DNA of 53,808 nucleotides, taken from positions 1 to 53,808 of the forward strand of contig CALNBV010000272.1 in NCBI GenBank assembly GCA_937874515.1, written 5' to 3'. This document shows, piece by piece, positions 17,290 to 25,011 of this stretch (positions are counted from its first letter, which is position 1; every line of letters starts with the position of its first letter). A program made the position numbers and the translations under genes. The notes under the pieces are model-generated. The model was not told the origin of the DNA. It ran no database searches and saw only the letters and a program-made list of their open reading frames with translations. The stretch comes from an uncultured Paenibacillaceae bacterium (GTDB lineage Bacteria > Bacillota > Bacilli > Aneurinibacillales > Aneurinibacillaceae).

Positions 17290-17316
17290 GAGTATTCACT
17301 AATATATATCTATTTT
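17290..17316 (+). promoter_or_regulatory. Second copy of the 27-bp polyamine-gene motif
   Basis: GAGTATTCACT, one variable base, then ATATATATCTATTTT, on the plus strand, 81 bases upstream of speD (which is on the minus strand). The copy upstream of the SpeE-like gene is at 14871-14897. Relative to its gene this copy is inverted. Confidence 0.6.
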
Positions 17317-17330
17317 GCACTTTATGCATA

Positions 17331-17359
17331 AAAAAAGAGACTTCAGTTTAGAAGTCTCT
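17331..17359 (-). terminator. Terminator of the MFS gene
   Basis: AGAGACTTC and GAAGTCTCT form a stem followed on the minus strand by seven T residues, directly after the MFS stop and upstream of speD. Confidence 0.88.
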
Positions 17360-17366
17360 CAAATCC

Positions 17367-18617
17367 CTATACTTCTTCTGTTAATACACCACTGCCATTT
17401 AGTTCAGGAGCTGGAGCAGTCCTTTTCTCCCCTGCTTTTGCAAATACGCCAGAGCGCCAGATTTGCAAACTGGCAACAACATTAATTAAACCAAAGAACA
17501 GCAGCATCCAGAAACTAGGAACAAAGCTTCCTGTCAGTTCCCGCATGAAGCCAAATACTTCTGGACCAATTAAAATCCCCACATTCTCCCCGATAATGAC
17601 AATGGACATAGCGATGCCAATGGTTTCTTTTCTCTTCGCCAAAAGAGGTGCGGATGCAAAAGCAACAGTCGGAATAAATCCTCCCACTAAGCCAATGATG
17701 ATGGCACCTGTATATAACAAGGGCAAGGAACCCGTTGTAAATATGGGCCATGTTAAGGCAAAAACAAGGGGAAGCATTAAGAATAGAAGAAATCTATTAC
17801 CTAATTTCTGTAAAATGACCCCAGAATAAAAGTTACTAAACATTAAAAAGATGGACACGATGCTAGGGACAAAAGCCGCAGCAACAAGACTCATGGAAGA
17901 TGTCTCTGTTAAATATGTAGAAATCCAGGTTGTAAAAGAAAATAAACAGATGGTAAAGGACGCAAAGGCTATGGCTAACCACCAAACCTTCATATTTTTA
18001 ATTTCACTTTTAATAATTTCCTTTGGCAGTGCAATAGAATGGGATTCCCCTTGTTTCGTCTCCATTTTCGGGATGAATCTGGCATAAAGAAGAAAACCAA
18101 TAACCAGAATCCCCATTAGAAGAATCCAATAAACTGAACTTTGGAACGTTAAAACAACTTTAGGTGCAAGCAAGAACATCACTAAACTGCCCAGAGGAAT
18201 CCAGATGGACCAAATCCCCATGGCGATACTCATCATTCGAGGGGGAATATATTGCCCAATGGCTGATGGAGCCGCAACAGATACCAGGCCAAATCCAATC
18301 CCTCCGATGATTCTTCCAAGAAGAAGGATGGCAAAGGTATTGGCAAAGAAGCAAACCACAATACCCAACAACAAAATGGCTATGGCTAATAAACCAATAT
18401 TGCGCACGCCATACCGCTGGACAATAAAACCGCCCGGCACAGCGGCAAGAAGGGTTGCCAGGGCAAACAAGGACATTAATAGGGCTGAATCCGTATAGGA
18501 TAAAGCAAATTGATCCTGCAATAAGGGCATAACAGGGGGAATGGAAAACTGTACGAGTGTTGCAATCACTCCCGCTAAAAAAGCGACCCATAAGATTGAC
18601 CAGGATGAGCGGGTCAA
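17367..18617 (-). CDS. MFS transporter, CynX/NimT-like
   Basis: The protein of about 416 residues has twelve predicted membrane segments. It has the MFS loop motif after the second segment (GGFIVQRYGVRNIG), and GRIIGGIGFG in the fourth. Layout and PPVMPLLQDQFALS resemble cyanate/nitroimidazole-type MFS carriers (CynX family), but the substrate cannot be named. The TTG at 18617 follows AAAGGAGGAACC; an upstream ATG at 18743 overlaps the LysR gene and is unlikely. It follows the LysR gene on the same strand with about 90 bases between, so they are probably cotranscribed or functionally linked. It ends with a hydrophilic tail. Confidence 0.85.
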   Translation of the reverse strand: MTRSSWSILWVAFLAGVIATLVQFSIPPVMPLLQDQFALSYTDSALLMSLFALATLLAAVPGGFIVQRYGVRNIGLLAIAILLLGIVVCFFANTFAILLLGRIIGGIGFGLVSVAAPSAIGQYIPPRMMSIAMGIWSIWIPLGSLVMFLLAPKVVLTFQSSVYWILLMGILVIGFLLYARFIPKMETKQGESHSIALPKEIIKSEIKNMKVWWLAIAFASFTICLFSFTTWISTYLTETSSMSLVAAAFVPSIVSIFLMFSNFYSGVILQKLGNRFLLFLMLPLVFALTWPIFTTGSLPLLYTGAIIIGLVGGFIPTVAFASAPLLAKRKETIGIAMSIVIIGENVGILIGPEVFGFMRELTGSFVPSFWMLLFFGLINVVASLQIWRSGVFAKAGEKRTAPAPELNGSGVLTEEV

Positions 18618-18705
18618 GGTGGTTCCTCCTTTTTTAACTAAAAATTTGAAATATTCACTCGTACAGTGTAACCTGTTTAATACATTAACGTCCAATTTAT
18701 TATTG

Positions 18706-19602
18706 TTATAAAATTGATACTTTTTTGTTATCAAACAATTCAATCACATAGTTGCGAAATAAATCTGCTGATGGGGATAAGGTACCACCATTTAACCAGG
18801 CCAGACCAATTCCCCGATAGCAATCAGGCTCAATAATTTGAATTTGTTTGATTTTATCTGAACTAATCCCATGGAATGGAGGAATAATGGTCACCCCAAG
18901 CCCTGCAGAAACAAGGCCTGCCATGGTAGGAACATCTTCTCCTTCAAAGCGAATCACAGGAGAAATCCCCGCTTTCTCACAAAAATGATTAATAATCTCC
19001 CGCATCCCCAATTCTTTTTTGAAAGCAATGAAAGGATCCCCGGCAATTTCATGAAGAGCAACGGATGTCCGATTGGCAAATCGATGGGTAGCAGGCACAT
19101 ACAGGAACAATTCCTCTTCAAATAAAGGATGCCATGTGATTGCCGGATTGTCCCCAACCCGGGAAATGAGGCAGAGGTCCACTTCCCTTTTTAATAGTTG
19201 ATCCACACTATCTAATATTTTGTTTTGATAGAGTTGAATTTCCACATGGGGATATTCCTTATTAAAATGACCAATGATTTCGGGCAAAATCGAAGTGCCC
19301 AGGTTTGGCAAGAAGGCCAGGGATAAGGTACCTGTGTAAGGATCTTTTAACTGGTTTATTTCCTGGACACCTAATGCGATTTCATTGAGGCCATTTTCAA
19401 CTCGATGCAAAAAAATCCGTCCAAACTTATTCAGTTGTACAGAACGCCCCGTTCGGTCAAAAAGAGAGACGCCTAGCTCCTCTTCTAATTTAGTAATGGA
19501 GCGGCTAAGGGCTGGTTGAGAAATTGATAGAAGCTCCGCTGCCTTGCGAAAATGTTCTGTTTTTGCTACCACACGAAAATATTCAAGTTGCTGCCATTCC
19601 AT
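18706..19602 (-). CDS. LysR-family transcriptional regulator
   Basis: The 298-residue protein has an N-terminal winged helix-turn-helix (MEWQQLEYFRVVAKTEHFRKAAELL, SQPALSRSITKLEEELG) and a C-terminal periplasmic-binding-like effector domain (LSLAFLPNLGTSILPEIIGHF onward). It resembles regulators such as GltR/YtlI-type LysR proteins of bacilli. The gene is directly upstream of the MFS gene in the same direction, so control of that transporter is likely. The effector is unknown. The ATG at 19602 has GAAGG upstream. Confidence 0.92.
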   Translation of the reverse strand: MEWQQLEYFRVVAKTEHFRKAAELLSISQPALSRSITKLEEELGVSLFDRTGRSVQLNKFGRIFLHRVENGLNEIALGVQEINQLKDPYTGTLSLAFLPNLGTSILPEIIGHFNKEYPHVEIQLYQNKILDSVDQLLKREVDLCLISRVGDNPAITWHPLFEEELFLYVPATHRFANRTSVALHEIAGDPFIAFKKELGMREIINHFCEKAGISPVIRFEGEDVPTMAGLVSAGLGVTIIPPFHGISSDKIKQIQIIEPDCYRGIGLAWLNGGTLSPSADLFRNYVIELFDNKKVSIL

Positions 19603-19684
19603 CTATATAACCTTCTTTCTATCCAATCCATAACAAATAGGTATCGTTTTTATCATTATAATAGACTAGACGTTATTACCAGGC

Positions 19685-19729
19685 AAGAAGAGGTCGACTC
19701 CTTCGTAACATAGGAGACGGCCTCTTCTT
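19685..19729 (-). terminator. Terminator of the VanZ gene
   Basis: AAGAAGAGG...CTCC pairs with GGAG...CCTCTTCTT around an 11-base loop; the stem begins inside the VanZ stop codon. Confidence 0.7.
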
Positions 19730-21116
19730 ACATAGCTGGAATGAAAATTGGATATTCGCTTCCATTGATTTTGCAATCGAAAAAATATACTGGCTGGTAA
19801 AACCCTTTGGAATCTAAATCATATTCCAATTCTATTCCGAGAATTTCAATAGTTTCTATTTTATCCATTAGGAACATATGGAACTTGCCATCTAGTAACT
19901 CCTGGTAAGCTTCCATTTCACTTTTGATAGGTACATTCCTGACCTTTTTATATGTAATTATATGATTATTTATATCTTTAATTGTACCGTCTTTGTAAGC
20001 CATACAGGATAACCCGCCATTGATTAATTGGTCCCCACTGATTTTTTGATCCACTGACCATTCATAACTTGCATCATCTCTTTTTTTAAAGGTAGCCCCA
20101 TCAGGGACGGTAATCCCAAATTGCCTTAGGTTGTTACGTAAAAAATCTTCATTGGCTTCCAAAGGTTCTGCACCTTCATCAAACCTAGAAAAGTCAGTAA
20201 AGCTATAACTTCCATCCACATAATTCAACGATAAATTGTATTTTCCTATCTTATATAAAGCGCTATCATCATAAGTAATAACCCCAACGTCTGACTTATC
20301 TATTTTCATCTTTTTTAAGAAATCCATAGCAAATTCCCTAGCAGAATCTTTCGTGAATGTGGGGGCTTTATATATTGGCAAAGATTTACCCTCTTTGCTC
20401 AGTTCAATATTTGAGGTGGTCTTAACCTCATTCATATTTACCCGATAACTTGGGGCACTAGAAAGATTGCCAAACTCCTGAAAATGATAAAAAGTAAAAA
20501 TCCCCGCAAAAAGGGCTACAACAATAAATAGCGGAGAAAAATACCCTGCAGCCTTTCTAAACCTCTTTTCCTGTCCTTTTCTTAATGACATGATACCTTT
20601 AACAATACCAAAACCAATCAAGGTTCCCAGGATATTATTAAATACATCATCTAAATCAAATATGCCGAAGCCAGTGGCTGCCTGTACACATTCAATGAAT
20701 AATGTAAATAATATACCCGCTCCCATGGTCCACTTGAATTTATGGAAACGTTTATGTAAAAGAGGCAATAAAATCCCTAATGGAACAAACATCAAGATAT
20801 TAAAAATAATGAACTGCCAGTTCCTTGTACCAAAATTGTTCCAAGCTTCGATATAAGAACTTAAAAAATGAAAATTAAAGTGTCTCTCATAATGAGCTCC
20901 CCTGCCTAAAAAGGTAACCCCCATCACCATAATGATGTAACAGGTGAATAGGGCACCAACTACAAGCTGCTTCTTAGAAAATTTTTTCTTTCCACCCAAT
21001 CGTTTTTTGTATATGGCAAAATATCCAATCCATAGAAAAACACCTAAGGTAATTACCCCAATAATCCCCAATAATAAATTGTCTATTATGATTTCTATAA
21101 TGTTCTGCAGCCTCAC
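19728..21116 (-). CDS. VanZ-family membrane protein with long extracellular C-terminal domain
   Basis: The first 200 residues hold about five membrane segments with VanZ features: LVVGALFTCYIIMVMGVTFLGR, NILMFVPLGILLPLL and GFGIFDLDDVFNNILGTLIGF. VanZ proteins are linked to teicoplanin and envelope antibiotic resistance. After a sixth segment (about 197-220) come 240 residues that look exported and are not part of classical VanZ. They show two similar sub-regions resembling YycI/PepSY-like regulatory folds, a guess from composition only. The GTG at 21116 is chosen because AAGGAGGAAGAAC precedes it. Confidence 0.75.
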   Translation of the reverse strand: MRLQNIIEIIIDNLLLGIIGVITLGVFLWIGYFAIYKKRLGGKKKFSKKQLVVGALFTCYIIMVMGVTFLGRGAHYERHFNFHFLSSYIEAWNNFGTRNWQFIIFNILMFVPLGILLPLLHKRFHKFKWTMGAGILFTLFIECVQAATGFGIFDLDDVFNNILGTLIGFGIVKGIMSLRKGQEKRFRKAAGYFSPLFIVVALFAGIFTFYHFQEFGNLSSAPSYRVNMNEVKTTSNIELSKEGKSLPIYKAPTFTKDSAREFAMDFLKKMKIDKSDVGVITYDDSALYKIGKYNLSLNYVDGSYSFTDFSRFDEGAEPLEANEDFLRNNLRQFGITVPDGATFKKRDDASYEWSVDQKISGDQLINGGLSCMAYKDGTIKDINNHIITYKKVRNVPIKSEMEAYQELLDGKFHMFLMDKIETIEILGIELEYDLDSKGFYQPVYFFDCKINGSEYPIFIPAM

Positions 21117-21189
21117 GTTCTTCCTCCTTCTGTAATCATATCCTTATCGTACCATATGTTTCCGGCAGAAAATGAGGCAAATAAATGAC

Positions 21190-21464
21190 GCTAAGGATCA
21201 AATCGTGCCTCTTGCTCGCCGACAAAGATGTAAATATGACGGTCACCTTCACTCCGGGCGCGCCTTCAAAACATCTGGGTAAAAAATAAAGGATGCGCCG
21301 AATAGAAAGCTAACGCTTTCCTTCCGGCATAAGTCAACTAAGCGGTTGCCTTCGCAAGCTTGGCACCAGCTAAGTTTCCTTTACGGTTGAAGGCTTTTAT
21401 TCGCCCTTCGTTCAGTCTCCCTTTTATCGGCTCACAAAAAAGGCAACTGATTTGATCCATTAGC
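21190..21464. repeat. 275-bp MITE-like or structured-RNA element
   Basis: The stretch is bounded by GCTAAGGATCAAATC (21190-21204) and GATTTGATCCATTAGC (21449-21464), an inverted repeat of 15 pairs with one bulged base. It is richer in GC than its surroundings and holds further hairpins: GCCG..GGAAAGC-GTTA-GCTTTCT..CGGC at about 21305-21336 and short CCTTCG-type stems. No protein family is recognised in it. It could be a non-autonomous mobile element, an intergenic repeat or a structured RNA. The remaining 21465-21552 region up to the htpG terminator shows nothing else. Confidence 0.6.
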
Positions 21465-21517
21465 ATCTCATCCCAACCATTAACCTTACGGTCTATTTTT
21501 GAATAAGGGCTAACCAT
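21338..21517 (-). CDS. Possible 59-residue basic small protein
   Basis: An ATG at 21517 preceded by GAGG at good spacing opens a 59-codon frame. Its product is lysine/arginine-rich with a CLFC pair (residues 25-28) and an alanine-rich end (AGAKLAKATA). Most of it lies inside the inverted-repeat element at 21190-21464, so it may simply be a frame that repeats with that element. I do not recognise it. Confidence 0.3.
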   Translation of the reverse strand: MVSPYSKIDRKVNGWDEMLMDQISCLFCEPIKGRLNEGRIKAFNRKGNLAGAKLAKATA

Positions 21518-21552
21518 TGTTACCTCATAAAGTTAAAAATTCTGGTATAAAA

Positions 21553-21587
21553 AAGAACCTGAATCTTTTTTCAAGACTCGGGTTCTT
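21553..21587 (-). terminator. Terminator of htpG
   Basis: AAGAACCcGA...TCaGGTTCTT stem followed by TTTTTT on the minus strand, just after the htpG stop. Confidence 0.8.
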
Positions 21588-21599
21588 TTTCTGCAGTTA

Positions 21600-23480
21600 T
21601 TACACCATCAATTTACAAATGTCATTGGAAAGCTCAACAGGATCATTAATAGGCAGCCCTTCAATAAGCAATGCCTGGCTGTATAAGAGGTTGGCATAAA
21701 GGCTTACTTTTTCTTTATCCGATGCAAAGGCCTCTTTAATAGAGTTGAATACCTCATGGTTTGCATTGATTTCCAACACTTTTTCCGCTTTTACATTTTG
21801 GTTATCAGGCATCATGCTCAGGATTTTTTCCATTTCAATAGTTAACTCCCCGTCAGTAGATAAGCATACTGGATGGGATTTTAACCGTTTGGATACCCGT
21901 ACATCCTTTACTTTGCCAGCCAATACTTCTTTCATATAATCAAAGAGTTCTTTGTTTTCCTTTTCTTCAAATTCCGTGTTCTTTTGGCTTTCATCAACTT
22001 GGATCCCCAGGTCACCACTGGATACAGATCTAAATTCTTTCTCTTTGTATCCCATTAACATGCGAATGGCGAACTCATCGATATCTTCGGTGAAGTAGAG
22101 TATTTCATATCCTTTTTCCGCAACAATTTCGGTTTGTGGCAATTTCTCAATTCGTTCCACGCTATCCCCAGAAGCATAATAAATGTACTTTTGCTCTTCA
22201 GGCATTCTGGATACATATTCACCAAGGGTAACCAGTTTCTTCTCTTTGGAAGAATAGAACATAATCAAGTCTTGCAAATCCTCTTTATGGGTGCCGTAAT
22301 CGCTATACACCCCATATTTTAGCTGTCTGCCAAAGGATTGATAGAACTCTTCATATTTATCTCTCTCATCTTTCAACAGGCTTTGCAACTGGCCTTTGAT
22401 TTTGCTTTTAATATTTTTGGCAATAAGCTTCAACTGGCGGTCGTGCTGTAAAATCTCCCGGGAGATGTTCAAGGATAAATCTTCGGAGTCCACCATCCCT
22501 TTTACAAAGCTAAAGTAGTCAGGGAGAAGGTCTGCACATTTCTCCATGATTAACACACCATTGGAATAGAGCTCTAAGCCCTTCGCAAATTCTTTGGTGT
22601 AATAATCAAAGGGGATTTTCTCCGGAATATACAAAATGGCGTTGTATCTAACTGCCCCATCTACACTAATATGGATGTGTTTGATGGGTTTATCAAAACC
22701 GTAATGTTTCTCCATATAGAAGTTTTCATAATCTTCATCTGTCAATTCACTTTTATTTTTGCGCCAGATGGGAACCATGCTGTTGATGATTTGTTCTTCC
22801 TGGTACTCTTCAAATTCCTCTTCGCTGCCTTCTTTTACCTGCTGTCCTGTAACGTCCATTTTAATAGGGTAACGAATAAAATCAGAGTACTTTTTAATGA
22901 TGGCTGTTAAGCGATATTGATCCAAATACTCATCGTAACTTTCATCTTCTGTATTCTCTTTAATCTTGAGTGTAATTTCTGTACCTATCAGCTCTTTTTC
23001 ACAGGGTTCAATGGTATAGCCATCTGCACCAGTGGATTCCCATTTGTATGCTTCTTCACTGCCTAAGGCTTTACTAATGACTGTAACCACATCAGCGACC
23101 ATGAAGGAAGAATAGAAACCAACGCCAAATTGGCCGATAATGTCGTAGCCATCTTTTAATTCTGTTTCAGTTTTAAAGGCAAAAGAACCACTGTTGGCAA
23201 TGGTGCCAAGATTGTTTTCCAACTCTTCTTTGGTCATCCCAATTCCAGTATCAGAGATGGTTAATGTTCTGTTTTCTTTATCTGCTGTCACTTTTATGTA
23301 GTAACTATCTTGATCAAAACTTAAGGAGTCGTCAGTTAATGCTCTGTAATAAATTTTATCAATGGCATCACTGGAGTTGGAAATTAACTCTCTTAAGAAT
23401 ATCTCCTTATGAGAATAAATGGAGTTAATCATCATCTCCAATAACCGTTTGGACTCAGCTTTAAACTCTTTCTTTGTCAT
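21600..23480 (-). CDS. htpG: Hsp90-family chaperone HtpG
   Basis: The 626-residue protein is the cytosolic Hsp90 chaperone. The GHKL ATPase domain shows SIYSHKEIFLRELISNSSDAIDK, ISDTGIGMTKEEL, NLGTIANSG and GQFGVGFYSSFMV. The middle domain contains SVDGAVRYNAILYIPEK and ILQHDRQLKLI with the conserved arginine. The C-terminal dimerisation domain contains RLKSHPVCLS. Length matches the family. AAAGGGGAATG lies before the ATG at 23480. A perfect CIRCE element sits between promoter and start, predicting HrcA repression and heat induction. Confidence 0.97.
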   Translation of the reverse strand: MTKKEFKAESKRLLEMMINSIYSHKEIFLRELISNSSDAIDKIYYRALTDDSLSFDQDSYYIKVTADKENRTLTISDTGIGMTKEELENNLGTIANSGSFAFKTETELKDGYDIIGQFGVGFYSSFMVADVVTVISKALGSEEAYKWESTGADGYTIEPCEKELIGTEITLKIKENTEDESYDEYLDQYRLTAIIKKYSDFIRYPIKMDVTGQQVKEGSEEEFEEYQEEQIINSMVPIWRKNKSELTDEDYENFYMEKHYGFDKPIKHIHISVDGAVRYNAILYIPEKIPFDYYTKEFAKGLELYSNGVLIMEKCADLLPDYFSFVKGMVDSEDLSLNISREILQHDRQLKLIAKNIKSKIKGQLQSLLKDERDKYEEFYQSFGRQLKYGVYSDYGTHKEDLQDLIMFYSSKEKKLVTLGEYVSRMPEEQKYIYYASGDSVERIEKLPQTEIVAEKGYEILYFTEDIDEFAIRMLMGYKEKEFRSVSSGDLGIQVDESQKNTEFEEKENKELFDYMKEVLAGKVKDVRVSKRLKSHPVCLSTDGELTIEMEKILSMMPDNQNVKAEKVLEINANHEVFNSIKEAFASDKEKVSLYANLLYSQALLIEGLPINDPVELSNDICKLMV

Positions 23481-23516
23481 TGTTCATTCCCCTTTCATAC
23501 TTTGTATGGACCGGAA

Positions 23517-23543
23517 TTAGCACTCTATTCACTAGAGTGCTAA
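23517..23543 (-). promoter_or_regulatory. Perfect CIRCE element (HrcA operator)
   Basis: TTAGCACTC, nine bases, GAGTGCTAA. This is an exact match to the CIRCE consensus, located between the promoter at 23552-23580 and the htpG start. Confidence 0.97.
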
Positions 23544-23551
23544 CAATTAAT

Positions 23552-23580
23552 TAATTATCACACAGGAAGAGTTTTGTCAA
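23552..23580 (-). promoter_or_regulatory. SigA promoter of htpG
   Basis: Consensus TTGACA (23580-23575) and TAATTA (23557-23552) with a 17-base spacer on the minus strand, just upstream of CIRCE. Confidence 0.85.
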
Positions 23581-23661
23581 TTACAGTTATGTATAAGAAA
23601 TATTTTATTTGGGAATGCATATAGTTAACTAACAATATTTGAAAATCATTAATTTACTATA

Positions 23662-23689
23662 TTGAATTTTCATTAATAAACAGTATAAT
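23662..23689 (+). promoter_or_regulatory. Promoter of the HTH/TumE-like pair
   Basis: TTGAAT (23662-23667) and TATAAT (23684-23689) with a 16-base spacer. The -10 element covers the first in-frame ATG (23688), so that ATG cannot be the start. The transcript should begin near 23696, directly at the GGGAGG ribosome binding site. Confidence 0.6.
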
Positions 23690-23711
23690 GGAGGTAGGGA
23701 GGATGAGGACA

Positions 23712-24461
23712 ATGAGTAAAGTTATTTACGAATTGACTGCACAGAGTATTAACTATGGATACCAAAATAACGATGAACATGTAATTGAAAAAGAAACAGA
23801 CTTTATTATGGGTAAGCTTGTGACACTCTTGCTAAGTTCTTTCACTGATAAGATTAAAGGAATTACTTTTGATAAAAATGGTATTACATTTAATACTCAA
23901 TATTTACTTTCCGAAAAGCACAAGAAAAGTTTATTTCAATGGTTAAATAGACTAGTTGAGATGAAATTGCCTTCAACTGATTTGGAATTTGGAAAATTAA
24001 AAGTTGATCTTGAAAATTGGTATTATCAAATAGGAGGAGAAGAAATACATTTTGAATACCATGAATCTTATTTATTAACTCCAAAAGAGGCATCTGAGCT
24101 ACTTGGAATTTCAAAAGTAACTTTAAATAAATATATTCAAATGGGTTTAGAATCTGTAAATACAACTTCTCATCGAAAAATACCCAAATATGTAATCGAA
24201 CTTTGGAAAGACCCTGTTTATGCAATCCGCATGCAAATGATTGCTCAAGAAAAGAAGCTTCGTGAACAATCACCTGCAGAACGTTTAGAAGAGATAAATC
24301 GAGAACTAACACAACTCCAAATTAAATATAAAACTGATTCTTATGAAAAAGCCTTTAAAAATTTTGATGGAGATTCTATGGATGACCCTACAGATTATTA
24401 TTTGTGGCGTGATTTAGAAAATGAAAAGAAAGAGATTATCAGGTTATTGGGAGGGGTTTGA
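23712..24461 (+). CDS. Helix-turn-helix protein, probable antitoxin/regulator
   Basis: The protein of about 249 residues has an unrecognised N-terminal half. Around residues 120-165 there is an excisionase/MerR-like helix-turn-helix (LTPKEASELLGISKVTLNKYI, then HRKIPKYVIELW). A charged helical C-terminus follows (EKKLREQSPAERLEEINREL). The start at 23712 follows from the promoter position, with GGGAGG nine bases before. The downstream TumE-like gene begins one base after this stop. Toxin-antitoxin pairs often have this order, so I infer that this protein neutralises and autoregulates. Confidence 0.6.
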   Translation: MSKVIYELTAQSINYGYQNNDEHVIEKETDFIMGKLVTLLLSSFTDKIKGITFDKNGITFNTQYLLSEKHKKSLFQWLNRLVEMKLPSTDLEFGKLKVDLENWYYQIGGEEIHFEYHESYLLTPKEASELLGISKVTLNKYIQMGLESVNTTSHRKIPKYVIELWKDPVYAIRMQMIAQEKKLREQSPAERLEEINRELTQLQIKYKTDSYEKAFKNFDGDSMDDPTDYYLWRDLENEKKEIIRLLGGV

Positions 24462-24462
24462 A

Positions 24463-24990
24463 TTGGATAGGAGAAGGGAAAATGAGACAGAAGAAAATCT
24501 AATACTTCTCCCAGCGGATATTAATGAAATACTTGATAAATATGGACATTTATTAAAATCCTATCCAAATCTTCATGATAGAGAGTCAATTTATGCAAAT
24601 TATAAAAGGACAAATAAACGGCTCGAAGTACTTTTCCCTTTCATTGAGCATCCATTTCATGGTGTAACAGGATTACACGCAGTAGAAATATACAATGAAG
24701 CCGGATATGTTCGTTTATATCAATATCACTGGAAAATAATTATTCCAAAAATAGGAGTACAATTAAACCACATTTCAGGATGGGGAAACGAACCCCACAA
24801 TGCAGAATGGACACCAACAGATTATAAAACAAATACTGAACCACATCATCATCATTATGACCCATCAGACAGAAGAAAAAGAAAAGAAAACTATAATATA
24901 AGAACACTGGATGCTGCTTTTGCATTTGTTGCAAAATATCTTGAAAGTGGCGAAAAATATGAACTAATTAAGGGTGACCCAAAGAACTAG
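24463..24990 (+). CDS. TumE/DUF6516-like protein, probable toxin component
   Basis: The 175-residue product has a core resembling the TumE (DUF6516) family: a tyrosine- and tryptophan-rich strand (RLYQYHWKIIIP), a WGN..PH segment and a histidine cluster (TNTEPHHHHYDP), followed by a C-terminal helix (LDAAFAFVAKYL). Family members are predicted ribonuclease-type toxins. The TTG at 24463 lies just behind GGGAGGGG, which overlaps the end of the upstream gene, so translation is coupled. The N-terminal 60 residues are not recognised. Assignment to the family rests on motif pattern only. Confidence 0.5.
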   Translation: MDRRRENETEENLILLPADINEILDKYGHLLKSYPNLHDRESIYANYKRTNKRLEVLFPFIEHPFHGVTGLHAVEIYNEAGYVRLYQYHWKIIIPKIGVQLNHISGWGNEPHNAEWTPTDYKTNTEPHHHHYDPSDRRKRKENYNIRTLDAAFAFVAKYLESGEKYELIKGDPKN

Positions 24991-25008
24991 TATTTGGGTC
25001 ACCCTTTT
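24970..25008. terminator. Bidirectional terminator overlapping the TumE-like gene end
   Basis: AAGGGTGACCCAAA and TTTGGGTCACCCTT form a perfect 14-bp stem followed by TT. The first arm lies inside the last codons. The convergent ABC permease gene starts its stop codon three bases later. Confidence 0.88.
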
Positions 25009-25011
25009 CAA

